Shown one piece after another: positions 39,777-49,266 of a stretch of DNA of 64,000 nt. The translations under genes and the position numbers were made by a program. How positions within the stretch are numbered: position 1 is the first letter of the stretch; each line of letters opens with the position of its first letter. Source of the stretch: Bin87 sp965220265 (lineage in GTDB: Bacteria > Chloroflexota > Dehalococcoidia > Lucifugimonadales > UBA3495). The stretch is taken from the NCBI GenBank assembly GCA_965220265.1, contig CBDCPM010000004.1, positions 1,116,001 to 1,180,000 of the forward strand, given 5' to 3'. The notes under the pieces are model-generated. The model was not told where the DNA came from. It saw nothing but the letters and a program-made list of their open reading frames with translations, and ran no database searches.

Positions 39777-41477
39777 CTACACGCGGTAGAAACTGCCGCC
39801 GCCGGCCCAGAGGACGCGCAGGGCCCGACTCCCCACGACGGTATCGAACCTGACCCACTCGGCTGAGGTTTCGCCCGCGGGCCCGACGGAAAATCGTGGT
39901 GATGCCCCGCGATGATTGGACTGAGGCGTCAACGGTTCCTCGCTGCCGTTGGGCCACGCCAGGTAGAGCCGTCCCCGGCGCAGGATGATGCGGAAGCTGG
40001 TCAGGTAGGGGGCGTGGCTGCGGTAGTGGCCCGGGAAAGCGGCCCACTCCGACGGACAGGGAACCGCCGGAGCCAGTGGCGCGCTGCCCTCACGGACGTA
40101 CACCGCGGGGCCGTGGTGGATCTCGACCGCCGGGACAGCGTCGCCGGCGTCCTCCGGCGCACGGAAGCGCAGGGGAAAGGGATCGAATTCGTCATCGGGG
40201 ACGCAGAAGGTGTTGCCCGCTATATGCTCGAGCGCGATGGCGGGTCTGTCGGGGGGGTGCAGGAAAAGTTGGTCTCGCCGCGCGATTATGGACAGGACAG
40301 TGCCGGAGGTCTCATCGATGAACTTGCCGGCGTAGTGATCGGCGTTGGCCACGTGGGTTGGGTCCGGCAGGGGCGGAGCTTCCGGAGTGGGTTGGCCGTC
40401 GCGGGCTGCGGCTGCTACCTGGAGGGCATACCGGGCCGGCGGGTACAGGTCTACCTGGGAGCGATTGCAAAGAATCACGACCCCCAGCCCGTCGGTCTGG
40501 TCGGTGAGCATGATGGACCGGAAGCCCACGGTGGTCCCGCCGTGGCCGATGAAACGATGGCTGCCGGCCCGGTGGGACATCACCCCGAATCCGTAGGCGT
40601 AATCGTGCTGGTCGCCTCCGCCGCGAGACATCGCGATGGCCGGGGTGGTCATCAGCCGGTATAGCGCTGGCGAAATTACGGGAGCAACGTCGCCCCGCCC
40701 GTCGTTGAGCCACAGCCGGGCGTAGCGGGCCATGTCGGAGGCGGTGGAGACCTGGCTGCCGTCCCCGACGGCGTATTCCGTCCAGGGGGCCGGGATGAGG
40801 GGGTCGTTCAGACGGCGCGGACGGTCGTCGTGGAGCGAAACGTAACCGGTGGCCATACCATGCCGGCCGCCATGGCTGATGACCGGTTCGCTGGAGCTCA
40901 TTCCCATCGGTTCCAGGACGCGCTGCCGGATTATGCTGCCGTAATCCAAGCCGGTGATGTCCTCCAGCAACCAGCCCAGGAGCTTGTAGCCGGTGTTGGA
41001 GTAGTGGAACCGGGAGCCGGGTTCCCAGGCGGCCTCGGTGTCACGTAGGGCGTAGCCTTCGTAGCGGGCCGCGGGGGTGAAGTCGGTGCCTGCGGGCAGG
41101 CCGGCGGTATGGCTCAGCAGGTGCCGGAGCGAGATCGGGCCGTATCGGGAGGGCAGGGCCATCCAGGGCAGATGCGTGCTGATCGGCGCGTTGAGGTCGA
41201 GCCGGCCCGACTGCACCAGTTGCAGCAACGCGAGCGCGGTCATGGACTTGCCGATGCTGCCGATCTGGAAAGTGGTGTCGGCGAGCACCGGGCTCCGCGC
41301 CGCCAGATCGGCGTAGCCCACGCCGGCGGTGAAGAGGGTCTGCCGCCGGTCGGTGAGCGCGACGGCCACCCCCGGCGCCGGCACGGCAGAGAGCCAGCGC
41401 CGCAGGTATTCGGTCAGGGGCGCGAAGCTTTGTGATGTGTTCGGATTAGTTGGCAAAACCGTAACGATGGTGGCCAA
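39777..41477 (-). CDS. Class C beta-lactamase-type serine hydrolase
   Basis: 566 aa. The catalytic S-x-x-K is SIGKSMTALALL (about 73-84), Y-x-N is YSNTGYKLLGWLLEDITG, and the third motif is HGGTTVGF. No signal peptide is evident, so it may be cytoplasmic. The C-terminal 200 residues form a beta-rich domain (PDPTHVANADHYAGKFIDE, FPGHYRSHAPYLTSFRIILRRGRLYL) seen in penicillin-binding-protein-like esterases and D-aminopeptidases. Substrate cannot be named. Single minus-strand gene. Confidence 0.88.
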   Translation of the reverse strand: MATIVTVLPTNPNTSQSFAPLTEYLRRWLSAVPAPGVAVALTDRRQTLFTAGVGYADLAARSPVLADTTFQIGSIGKSMTALALLQLVQSGRLDLNAPISTHLPWMALPSRYGPISLRHLLSHTAGLPAGTDFTPAARYEGYALRDTEAAWEPGSRFHYSNTGYKLLGWLLEDITGLDYGSIIRQRVLEPMGMSSSEPVISHGGRHGMATGYVSLHDDRPRRLNDPLIPAPWTEYAVGDGSQVSTASDMARYARLWLNDGRGDVAPVISPALYRLMTTPAIAMSRGGGDQHDYAYGFGVMSHRAGSHRFIGHGGTTVGFRSIMLTDQTDGLGVVILCNRSQVDLYPPARYALQVAAAARDGQPTPEAPPLPDPTHVANADHYAGKFIDETSGTVLSIIARRDQLFLHPPDRPAIALEHIAGNTFCVPDDEFDPFPLRFRAPEDAGDAVPAVEIHHGPAVYVREGSAPLAPAVPCPSEWAAFPGHYRSHAPYLTSFRIILRRGRLYLAWPNGSEEPLTPQSNHRGASPRFSVGPAGETSAEWVRFDTVVGSRALRVLWAGGGSFYRV

Positions 41478-41489
41478 GGGAAGGTCAGA

Positions 41490-41840
41490 TCACGTTGGCA
41501 ACGGCCTACGACGCAGGCTTATCACCCAGAAATAGCCGCTCCAATCGTCCTGCGCCGTGATCGAGCCAGCCACCAAACGAGCCTGTGCGTCGGCCGGAAT
41601 ATCAGGCAGGAGTCTGAACGTAACTACACCGGAGGTTGCTGGTAACTGGTCCCGATAGGTCAGGGATCCATAGTCGGTGTCAAAAGTCACCAGGACGCGG
41701 TCTTCGCGCACCGCTCGTGTCAACAGGTCGGCATCGGCCGCGCTGGGGGCATCTTCAGTGACAAAGGATACATCGTGGCCCGCGCGCCGCAGCGTTTCTA
41801 CGGCATCTGATGGCATGTTTTCATCGAAGAGCAGCCTCAC
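41490..41840 (-). CDS. DUF5615 PIN-like toxin
   Basis: 116 aa. It begins MRLLFDENMPSDAVETLRRAGHDVSFVTEDAPSAADADLLTRAVREDRVLVTFDTDYGSL; the D-E-N, the later D, and FDTDYG are the Mut7-C/PIN-like acidic residues of DUF5615. It is 6 bp downstream of the DUF433 antitoxin, the usual partner. Likely an RNase toxin. Ends 12 bp before the serine hydrolase start. Confidence 0.85.
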   Translation of the reverse strand: MRLLFDENMPSDAVETLRRAGHDVSFVTEDAPSAADADLLTRAVREDRVLVTFDTDYGSLTYRDQLPATSGVVTFRLLPDIPADAQARLVAGSITAQDDWSGYFWVISLRRRPLPT

Positions 41841-41846
41841 GTTGTG

Positions 41847-42143
41847 TTACGACTGTTTAGACTGCCGGCGCTGAGCCGCGTCGCGACGGTCATCTTCGTC
41901 CAACATGGCTTCCAGATCATCCCAAGTAACAAAGCCCAGCGGCTGACCGGTAGCAGCGTACAACCTGCACGCTTCCAGGTCGTCGGTAGTTAGCCGGGGA
42001 TAGTTCCGCAGTATATCGGCTTCGGTCCAAACGCCGGCGTCCAGCAACTCGGTTACCAGTTGCACGGAGATGCGGGTGCCTTTTACCGTGGGTTTACCGG
42101 CCAGGATACGCGGGTCTTTGACGATATGGTCTTTCCAGTCCAT
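41847..42143 (-). CDS. DUF433 antitoxin
   Basis: 98 aa. DHIVKDPRILAGKPTVKGTRISVQLVTELLDAGVWTEADILRNYPRLTTDDLEACRLYA is the DUF433 domain (VapB-like winged helix). A second half (EDDRRDAAQRRQSKQS) is charged. It pairs with DUF5615 at 41490, a known antitoxin-toxin combination. Intact, unlike several other modules in the window. Confidence 0.85.
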   Translation of the reverse strand: MDWKDHIVKDPRILAGKPTVKGTRISVQLVTELLDAGVWTEADILRNYPRLTTDDLEACRLYAATGQPLGFVTWDDLEAMLDEDDRRDAAQRRQSKQS

Positions 42144-42154
42144 AGATGACCTCG

Positions 42155-43171
42155 TTACTGCCCCGGTCCCGGCTTCTCGCCGCCGAAGAGCAGGGGCTGG
42201 GCCGTGATGCGGGCGGTGATGCCGGTGTCGCCGTCGTCGTTGGCGACGTGCAGCGCGCCGCCGACCTGCACTGCCGCCGTGCGGACGTAGCCCAAGCCGA
42301 TGAGGTGCGCGCCGTCCGCCGAAGGAACGACCGTTGCGGAGGTGACCAGTCCCATGGCCGCGCCTTCGTCGTTGAGCAGGCGGGACCCCGGCAGCGCGCC
42401 GGCCTGGGTCGGATCGGCGTCGAAGTTCAGGGACACCAGGTACTTCTGCACCTTCTGGTAGGTGTCCAGGCGGGCGATGACCTCCTGCCCGATGTAGCAG
42501 CCCTTGTGGAAGTCGATGGCGCCAATGAGGCCGGCTTCCAGCGGGTTGTAGGTGTCGCTCATCTCGCTGCCATACGCCGGCCGGGCCTGCACGATGCGCA
42601 GGGCTTCGGCGGTGGCCGCGCTGATGCTCACCGCGCCGGCGGATTCCAGAGCGGCGGCGATGCGTGCGGCGGCGTCAGGGTCGTCGGACAGCAGGTAACG
42701 CGTGGGCGGGCGTTCCGGATCGTTGGGGTCGGTCGGAGGCTCCACCACCAGGACTTCATCGTGCGGTACCCGGCCCAGGATGTCGGCGGCGTCCGGTCCG
42801 GTCAGCCTCAGCAGGGAGGTTTGGTCGGTGATGTCCTCAACCTCCAGGTCCTCCATGATGGTGTACTTGTCCAGAAAGTCGATGACGTTCTGCTGCTGGC
42901 CCGGGCTCGTGAGCACTATCTGGTGGTCACCGCGGTGGATGACGTACACCAGGTCGACGATGCGGCCGCGGTCGCTGGTGAGCACGGTCACGGTGACCTC
43001 GCCGGCCGGCGCGTCCGGGTCGATCTCGTTGGTGGACAGGCGGTTCAGCAGGTCACGGGCGTCCTCGCCGGTGAGGCGCAGACGTCCGGCGTCGTCGGGG
43101 TACACGGCGGCGCGCTCGGTGGCGGCCTGGAACTCCTCTGCGGTGTGGGCGTCAACGGCGGTAGTGGTCAT
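42155..43171 (-). CDS. ygfZ: YgfZ/GcvT family tetrahydrofolate-binding protein
   Basis: 338 aa from ATG 43171 (MTTTAVDAHTAEEFQ) with GAGGC upstream. The YgfZ signature K-G-C-[FY]-x-G-Q-E is present as DFHKGCYIGQEVIARLDTYQ (about 235-254). RLTGEDARDLLNRLSTNEID opens the GcvT fold. YgfZ helps maintain Fe-S enzymes such as MiaB. It lies 105 bp after an IscA/ErpA-type gene on the same strand, which fits a shared Fe-S role. Repeat family C lies between them. Confidence 0.9.
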   Translation of the reverse strand: MTTTAVDAHTAEEFQAATERAAVYPDDAGRLRLTGEDARDLLNRLSTNEIDPDAPAGEVTVTVLTSDRGRIVDLVYVIHRGDHQIVLTSPGQQQNVIDFLDKYTIMEDLEVEDITDQTSLLRLTGPDAADILGRVPHDEVLVVEPPTDPNDPERPPTRYLLSDDPDAAARIAAALESAGAVSISAATAEALRIVQARPAYGSEMSDTYNPLEAGLIGAIDFHKGCYIGQEVIARLDTYQKVQKYLVSLNFDADPTQAGALPGSRLLNDEGAAMGLVTSATVVPSADGAHLIGLGYVRTAAVQVGGALHVANDDGDTGITARITAQPLLFGGEKPGPGQ

Positions 43172-43218
43172 CGGGGCCTCCTGGATCAGGACTATCAGGT
43201 GCGAGGTGGACAAATGCA

Positions 43219-43247
43219 GTAGGGGCGGGTATGCAACCCGCCCCTAC
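43219..43247. repeat. Palindromic repeat family C (perfect copy)
   Basis: GTAGGGGCGGG at 43219-43229 pairs with CCCGCCCCTAC at 43237-43247 around a 7-nt loop. Lies between ygfZ and the IscA-type gene. Confidence 0.75.
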
Positions 43248-43276
43248 GCCGCGTCGGATATGGATTGGGCTTTTGG

Positions 43277-43633
43277 CTACACGGCGAAGGAGGTGCCGCA
43301 GCCACAGGCCTTCTTGGCGTTGGGGTTCTCGAAGATGAAGCCCTTGCCATTGAGGCCGTCGGAGAAGTCGAGCTGGGTGCCGACCAAGTAGATGTAGGAT
43401 TTCTTGTCCACCATCACCTTGACGCCATATTGCTCGACGATCTTGTCGGACTCACGCTCCTTGTCGGTGATGGTCAGGTCGTAGGTGAGGCCGGAGCATC
43501 CGCCGCCCTTGACGGCCACGCGCAAACCGACGTTGTTGGTCAAACCCTCTTTGTCGGCGAAGTACTTGATCTTTTCGGCGGCCTTTGACGAAATCTCTAC
43601 GGTGAGCTCGGCGCCGTTCTGTGTAATGGGCAT
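43277..43633 (-). CDS. erpA: A-type iron-sulfur carrier (ErpA/IscA/HesB)
   Basis: 118 aa from ATG 43633 with GGAGG upstream. The three conserved Cys are in VKGGGCSGLTY and ACGCGTSF (C-x-n-C-G-C). It receives and passes Fe-S clusters. The symbol could also be iscA; the subgroup is not decided. The candidate selenoprotein at 25082 shares the same fold but lacks the C-terminal C-G-C. Confidence 0.9.
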   Translation of the reverse strand: MPITQNGAELTVEISSKAAEKIKYFADKEGLTNNVGLRVAVKGGGCSGLTYDLTITDKERESDKIVEQYGVKVMVDKKSYIYLVGTQLDFSDGLNGKGFIFENPNAKKACGCGTSFAV

Positions 43634-43738
43634 GGTATTGGAACCTCCGGGTCGGAAGTTGAAGATAGGGTGATTTTACGAAATTCGGCGGGGGGCGTCA
43701 AATGCCCGAATTTGCTCAGTTCTCCACAACGTGGCCTT

Positions 43739-43975
43739 TCACCGTCTGTCGAACATGGACTGTGCGGCGATAAGTCTACGTTCTTCTTGGGATAACTGGT
43801 CGAAGTCCCCGATGGCGGTCTGGGCACGGGATATGGTGTTCAGGGTGTCGTAATGGGTCACCGGCGCGTTGGGGTTGTAGTCCGCCTCATTGCGCTGTTC
43901 ATTCAGATCGATGAAAGTGCGGACAAAGCTCTGTCCAGTTTGGGACAGTCGGTTGACGCGGTCCCGTAGGTTCCT
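43739..43975 (-). pseudogene. C-terminal fragment of a small helical (HEPN-like) protein
   Basis: An open frame of 78 codons without start codon follows a TAA at 43978-43976: LRDRVNRLSQTGQSFVRTFIDLNEQRNEADYNPNAPVTHYDT, ending IAAQSMFDRR and TGA. The pattern (helix, F-x-x-L...R..ADYxP) resembles the second half of small helical proteins found near nucleotidyltransferases and restriction genes. The N-terminal half is absent. Family is a guess from pattern. The stretch 43979-44236 shows no gene. Confidence 0.4.
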
Positions 43976-44338
43976 TTACGCCGAGATGTTTCCTAAACTC
44001 TAGCGGCCCTCGCCAAAGGGCCTCGTTCCTTCTTCCGCTGATAATTCTTGACATCGCCAGGGGCCGTGGCGCCCCCGCTATACAGTAGGATTGTTCAAGT
44101 AGGAAACATGAAAATGCCAAACGTAGCGTAACAGGTTGAAGTGCATGATTCCGACCGAAAACAGTACGAATTACGGATTGCACATTCAGCCTTGCAAATA
44201 CCCCAAAATCGTGGGGTGAGACCCTGCCAGGACACGAGGCAGTGTTGACATTTCATCGTAGCCAGATGAGGGCGGCAGCGAATTGCAGAAAGCCAAGGTA
44301 TCGGCTGGCCAATTTGTCAAACCTGGAAAATACCCGGC

Positions 44339-45587
44339 CAGGGTCTTTCGATTATTTGGGTGGTGCGCCGATCAAGGCTAGCGGGCGTGATGGATGCACG
44401 GCGCAGCGGCGCAAGGCGGCCGCGATATTGGTTTCCCCAGCCAATCGCAGCACACTGATGACCACATTGCGCAGGGCCGCCATGATCTGAGGCGCCGAGC
44501 CCGTGCGCACTTGGGAGCGGTCTTCATCAAAGGTAACGTCCCGTACCCAATGCACTCGGTTCTCGATGCCCCAGTGTCCTCGCCAAAGTGCGAGGAGCCG
44601 GCCGGCGTCGGCTGCCTCGGGCGGCAGGCTGGTCACGGCGTAAGCCACTTCTCGCCCAGTGACGTTCTTCTTGCGGACGATGCGCTCTATCTTGCATACC
44701 TGGGCCAGGTGCGGCCAGTCGCTGTAGCCCACCAGCAGGTCGGAGGCCCACAACCGCCGCTGTTCCACCCGACCACCGTGCTGGCCTATCTGGACTGCCT
44801 GGGGTGGCGCCGGGGGCGCCCCATCCCAAGCAGGCGCCCCATCCCATACGGCCGTGATGTCCTCCAACCGGGTGGGCTGGTTGTGCTTTACCGCGAGGAA
44901 GTAGTGCCCCCTTGAGCCACCATCCGCTGGCACACCTCCCGCTGGGTGAACTGGGCATCGCCGGTTACCACCAGAGCGTTCAGGTCCAACTGCCCCAGCA
45001 GACCCGCTACCGCGTCCAACTCGTTCTTCTTCTCCCCCACCGCCTGCTGTCCCACCACGATCCCAACCTGATGGGCATACGCCGCCACCAGATGCACCCC
45101 GGGCAACTGATCACCGTGGATGCCCCGCAACCTTTTACCGTCAATGGCCACCGCCGCACTCTCTGACCAGCCGCGCTCCTGCAGCCATTGCCCCAACACC
45201 CCTTCAAATGCCTCCCGATCCAGCCGGCTGAACACTTGATGCAGCGTGGACACGCACGGTGTCCGCTCCCTGGTGAACCCCAAGGCCTCAGACACTTCCT
45301 GACCTTGATCTCGGCCCCATTGGCTGATGGCGTACAGACTGCGCGCTCCGCACAGCATGGCGCACACCGCCAATCCCAAAATCGACCCCAGTGGATGACG
45401 CTTCCCATGGGCGCTGCGCGGATCCCGCACCCGACCCAACACCTCAATCAGCGACCATCCAGCTTCTGATCCCGGCTCTGTCGTCATCACGCACCCTCAA
45501 ACCTGTGGCTGCCCTACCCTATATCTCCGGCGCTTTTTCCTCCAAGCTTGCCGATACCCTTGTTTCCCAAATAATCGAAAGACCCTG
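44339..45587. mobile_element. ISAs1-family element nested in the IS5-type element
   Basis: Perfect 22-bp terminal inverted repeats beginning CAGGGTCTTTCGATTATT (44339-44360 and 45566-45587), element length 1249 bp. It is flanked by a 10-bp duplication AATACCCGGC (44329-44338 and 45588-45597). Confidence 0.92.
44352..45490 (-). pseudogene. ISAs1-family transposase, one frameshift
   Basis: From ATG 45490 the first frame gives LIEVLGRVRDPRSAHGKRHPLGSILGLAVCAMLCGARSLYAISQWGRDQ, VAIDGKRLRGI and LVVTGDAQFTQREVCQRMVAQGG, typical of ISAs1 (DDE, first Asp in AIDGK, second in TGDA). The second frame continues HYFLAVKHNQPTRLEDI, ALWRGHWGIENRVHWVRDVTFDEDRSQ and ALRNVVISVLRL. The shift is at the GGGGG run near 44915. 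Ends are intact, so an IS of this type may be active elsewhere in the genome. Confidence 0.85.
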
Positions 45588-46303
45588 AATACCCGGCGGT
45601 AGTGCTTGATCTTGCCGATGAAACACTCTACGACGTGGCGTTCTCGGTATAAGGGTCTATCGTAATCCCGTGGCGCTTTGCGGTTGGACCGTGGGGGGAT
45701 CACTGCCACCATGCCCTCTTCTGCCAAATGGTCGACGAAGTCCTGCGCGTCATATCCTTTGTCCGCGATTACGTACTCGCTCCGGTAGCCGGTGAGCAGG
45801 GTTTCCGCCTGGGTGATGTCATGCTGTTGTCCCGGCGTCAACGTGAACCGCAGGGGGTTGCCCAGAGCGTCCACGCTCCCGGGAACCTTCGTGCTGAACC
45901 CGCCGCGACTGCGGCCCAGGGCTTGCGCTGATTGCCCCCCTTTTTGCGGGGGCTCCCCCAGCGCACTGGTGCGCTCGGACCACCGTACTGTCGATGACCA
46001 GATATTCCAGGTCCGGTTCCGTACTGAAATGCTGGTGCATTCGCTCCCAGACGCCACGGTCGCACCACCGGGCGAACCGTTTGTAGATGGTGTTCCAGTT
46101 GCCATACTCGGCCGGCAGCAGTCGCCACTGCGCTCCGGAGCGATCCATCCACAGCACGCCCTCGACAAACCGCTGGCATTCCGCCGCGTCGCCAACGTAC
46201 ACGTCAGGGCAATCCCGCAGGAATTGCAAAATCTTCTCCCATTGGTCTGAAGGTATGGTTATACTCGCCATGGGGCGATTGTACCGCAGTCCAAATGTCA
46301 ACA

Positions 46304-46486
46304 CTACCTAGAAGGGCCAACGCTCACGGTTGAATAATCCCGCGCGACGACTTGAGTGGAGCCATCACTGGACAGCTGATTGGCGTTCGTTGGCCGTTTA
46401 TTAGCATCGCTTTGCCGATCCCGTCTGAACAATCCCACGGCCCAGCCGATGATTGCGGAAATCGCTGTTAGCATATCCCCAATCAT
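46304..46486 (-). pseudogene. Small membrane protein truncated by the IS5-family element
   Basis: ATG 46486 has AGGAG ten bases upstream. It encodes MIGDMLTAISAIIGWAVGLFRRD (one TM helix), then a polar tail, and the stop TAG lies inside the IS terminal repeat at 46306-46304. The true C-terminus is lost. The stretch 46487-46801 holds no recognisable gene. Confidence 0.4.
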
Positions 46487-46801
46487 TGACGCTCTTCTCC
46501 TGATATGTTCATTCGGAGCCGGTTTGAGTATCGCGGCACGCCGACTCCGTCGGTGCGTTCCATTCAGTGGGCTAACTCTTTTCGATTATTGTCTGCCGCA
46601 GGATTTTGCCTATCAACTAATTTGTGCGGTGCGTAATGCAAGTTGACAGCACCGTAGAAAATGTCCTCATATCGTCTAATGCTCCCAAGGGTGATTTTTC
46701 TAGATATCTGTACCCTGATTTGCCTCCTCCCAGGTCGATCAAGTACGACTAGAGATGTTGTATCTGCATCACGGAGATCCCAAATGAACAGATACTTGGT
46801 T

Positions 46802-47578
46802 CTAACGCGCCCCGATCCCCTCCAGCGCCGCCCGTATCTCGTCGGCGTGGATGGCGTAGAAGGTGCCCACCACCTGCCCGCCTCCGGGCGTCCGGCGTGC
46901 TGCGGCGCGCACCATACCCAACACCTCGCCGTCAGTGTTCAGCACCGGCCCGCCGCTGTCACCCGGGTCGATGGGCGCGTCCATCTCCAGGTTTCGCCCG
47001 TAACTGTGCGGCCCGAAGTTGGTGATCTGGGACAGGATGCCGGCGTTGGCCTTGGGGGAGCCCACCTCGCCTCCCTGCTTGATGCCGCTGCCGGAGTAGC
47101 CCAGCGCCAGCAGGCCCGTGGCGATGTCGTTGATGTCGGTGTCGCCCAGCGATAGCGGACGCGCTCCCGCCCCCAGCGGTGTTTCGGCGACCTCGTAGCG
47201 CAGCAGCGCCACGTCCCGCCGTTCGTCGCGGCCTTCGATCCTCGCTGTGAATGGCGCCGCTGCCGCCTGGCGCACGAGTACATCGTCGTGGCCGTCGACA
47301 ACGTGGGCCGCCGTAACGATCAACCCGGGCTCCAGCAGCCAGCCGGTACCATGCTGACCGTCGTCGGGATCGATGTAGAACACCGACGGCCAGGTCTCCT
47401 GGTACACCCCGCTCAGGTCCGAGGAAGCGCTCTCCGCAAGGGCGGCCTCCACCGCGCGCTCTACCCGGGCGTCCAGATCGGCTTCGCTGGGTCCGCACGC
47501 CCCTGCCGACAGCAAAAAGAGCGCGGCAACCCAAACCGCGGCCAGGCCGGCAGCGGGGTTGTCGCTACGATTGCGCAA
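46802..47578 (-). CDS. Trypsin-like S1C serine protease, predicted lipoprotein
   Basis: 258 aa. The signal peptide ends at the lipobox LLSAGAC (Cys at about 28). Catalytic triad: His in VTAAHVVDG, Asp in RRDVALLRYE, Ser in DPGDSGGPVLN. No PDZ domain. A short coiled region (ADLDARVERAVEAALAESA) links lipid anchor and protease. It acts on the outside of the membrane. The protein is DegP/HtrA-like in fold only. Downstream of the aldehyde dehydrogenase by 17 bp. Confidence 0.88.
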   Translation of the reverse strand: MRNRSDNPAAGLAAVWVAALFLLSAGACGPSEADLDARVERAVEAALAESASSDLSGVYQETWPSVFYIDPDDGQHGTGWLLEPGLIVTAAHVVDGHDDVLVRQAAAAPFTARIEGRDERRDVALLRYEVAETPLGAGARPLSLGDTDINDIATGLLALGYSGSGIKQGGEVGSPKANAGILSQITNFGPHSYGRNLEMDAPIDPGDSGGPVLNTDGEVLGMVRAAARRTPGGGQVVGTFYAIHADEIRAALEGIGAR

Positions 47579-47595
47579 TGCCGGGCGATTGAGGG

Positions 47596-49092
47596 CTAGA
47601 TGAAACGCGCCTGGGCCCGGGCCTCGTCGGCGTAGTCGATGTAGACGGTGATGACCTCACTGAAGAAGTCCACCGCCTCCACGCCCTGCTCCCGCTGGCC
47701 TACGCCCGAGGCCTTCAGTCCACCGAAGGGCAGGTGAACCTCTCCACCCAGCGTCGGCGCGTTGACGTGGACCATTCCAGCGTCCACGGTGTTGATGTAC
47801 CGGAAGGCCCGCGGGATGTCTCGGGTGTAAACCGACGACGATAGTCCGAACTTGACGCTGTTGGAAATCTCCACGGCGTGATCCAGGTCGCGCGCGCGGA
47901 ACACCGTCAGCACCGGCCCGAAGATCTCCTCCCGGGCGATCCGCATGTCCGGAGTAACCTCGGTGAAGATCGTTGGCTCCACGTACCATCCTTCGTCGTA
48001 GATGCCGCCTCTCAGGGTGCGCCCGCCGAAGGCCAGTGTGGCGCCCTCGTCCCGGCCGGTCGCGATGTAGTCCGACACCGTGCGCTGCTGCGACTCGCTG
48101 GACAGCGGGCTCACGTCGATGCCGTCTTCCAGCCCGTCGCCGATGGTCAGCCTGGACGTGCGTTCGATCAGCTCATCCATGAACTGGTCGTACACGCCGT
48201 CTTCGACAATCACGCGGCTGGTCGCGGTGCAGCGCTGGCCCGTCGATCCAAACGCGCCCTGCACGATGCCGCCCAGCGCCTTGTCCAGGTCGGCGTCGGC
48301 CAGCAGGATGACGGCGTTCTTGCCGCCCATCTCGGCTTGCACCTTCTTCAGCAGCGAGGCCCCGCGCGTGTACAGCTCGGTGCCGATCTCCGTGCTTCCG
48401 GTGAAGGAAATGCCGGTCACGTCGGGCGACTCCACCAGCGCATTGCCCACGCTGCCGCCGGGTCCAGTGATCAGGTTCAGTACCCCAGGAGGCACGCCCG
48501 CTTCCTCGAATACCTCGGTGAGCTTCACCGCGCACAACGGCGTGCTGGAAGCCGGCTTGAAGATTATCGCGTTGCCGCAGATCAGGGCCGGCGCCATCTT
48601 CCACGCGGGTATGGCGATGGGAAAGTTCCACGGCGTGATGATGCCCACGACTCCCAGGGGTCGGCGCACCGTGTAGGCCACTGTGTTGGGCAACTCTGAC
48701 GGCGTGGTGTATCCGAACATCCGGCGACCTTCGCCGGCCGCGTACTCCATGATGTTCATGGCACGCTTTACTTCGCCCCGAGCGTCGGGCAGGGGCTTGC
48801 CTTCCTCCTCGGTGATCGTGCGGGCGATCTCTTCGCCTCGACGTTCCATGATTTCCAGGGCGCGGAAGAGCACCTGCGCCCGCACCGGAGCCGGCGTGTC
48901 TGCCCAGCCTACAGCGGCTTCCGACGCCGCGGCTACGGCCCGCAAGGTATCCTCCGGGTTGGACAGCTGGAAGTGTCCCAGCAACACGTCCTTGTGAGCC
49001 GGGTTGTAGACGGAGTAGGTGCGACCGGAGTCGGAGGGTGTCCACTGGCCGGCGATAAAGTTGTTGTGCGTGCGAACTTCCGTTGTGGGCAT
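47596..49092 (-). CDS. Aldehyde dehydrogenase (NAD(P)+-dependent)
   Basis: 498 aa from ATG 49092. NNFIAGQWTPSDSGRTYSVYNPA opens the protein; GVVGIITPWNFPIAIPAWK is the cofactor loop, QAEMGGKNAVI carries the general base Glu, GSTGQRCTATSR the nucleophilic Cys, and EEIFGPVL and GLKASGVGQREQG the end blocks. It resembles ketoglutarate semialdehyde / succinate semialdehyde dehydrogenases. It would serve catabolism in this genome. Divergent from the DUF1330 gene, which starts 174 bp away. Confidence 0.9.
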   Translation of the reverse strand: MPTTEVRTHNNFIAGQWTPSDSGRTYSVYNPAHKDVLLGHFQLSNPEDTLRAVAAASEAAVGWADTPAPVRAQVLFRALEIMERRGEEIARTITEEEGKPLPDARGEVKRAMNIMEYAAGEGRRMFGYTTPSELPNTVAYTVRRPLGVVGIITPWNFPIAIPAWKMAPALICGNAIIFKPASSTPLCAVKLTEVFEEAGVPPGVLNLITGPGGSVGNALVESPDVTGISFTGSTEIGTELYTRGASLLKKVQAEMGGKNAVILLADADLDKALGGIVQGAFGSTGQRCTATSRVIVEDGVYDQFMDELIERTSRLTIGDGLEDGIDVSPLSSESQQRTVSDYIATGRDEGATLAFGGRTLRGGIYDEGWYVEPTIFTEVTPDMRIAREEIFGPVLTVFRARDLDHAVEISNSVKFGLSSSVYTRDIPRAFRYINTVDAGMVHVNAPTLGGEVHLPFGGLKASGVGQREQGVEAVDFFSEVITVYIDYADEARAQARFI

Positions 49093-49266
49093 CTTGGCTG
49101 GATCTCCTGTGTCCGTCCGCCAGGGGCGGGTTGCGAGTGGGAGCAGAATACTCCCCGGTACAACTCCCGGCAAGCGGCGTGGCGGTTGCCGGCAGCGGCG
49201 GGTTAGAATGGCATTGGCCGCGGCTATCCACACCCCGCCGGCCAGATTTTGCCAAGGAGACGCCCC

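Larger units (their letters stand above)
44254..46271 (-). pseudogene. IS5-family transposase split by the ISAs1-type element
   Basis: From ATG 46271: ITIPSDQWEKILQFLRDCPD, RFVEGVLWMDRSGAQWRLLPAEYGNWNTIYKRFARWCDRGVWE, LVIDSTVVRAH. A second frame continues GRSRGGFSTKVPGSVDALGNPL, YVIADKGYDAQDFVDHLAEEG and ERHVVECFIGKIKHYRRVFRVF. A shift between the frames lies near CAAAAAGGGGGGC, a typical slippage site. The final piece RVFSRFDKLASRYLGFLQFAAALIWLR with TGA at 44254 lies beyond the inserted ISAs1 element (gap 44339-45597). Confidence 0.82.
44237..46309. mobile_element. IS5-family element (IS427-like) carrying an ISAs1-type insertion
   Basis: Terminal repeats AGGCAGTGTTGACATTT (44237-44253) and, inverted, AGGTAGTGTTGACATTT (46309-46293). 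Without the inner IS and one duplication the element is about 0.81 kb, a usual size for this group. The transposase gene is on the minus strand. Confidence 0.8.
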
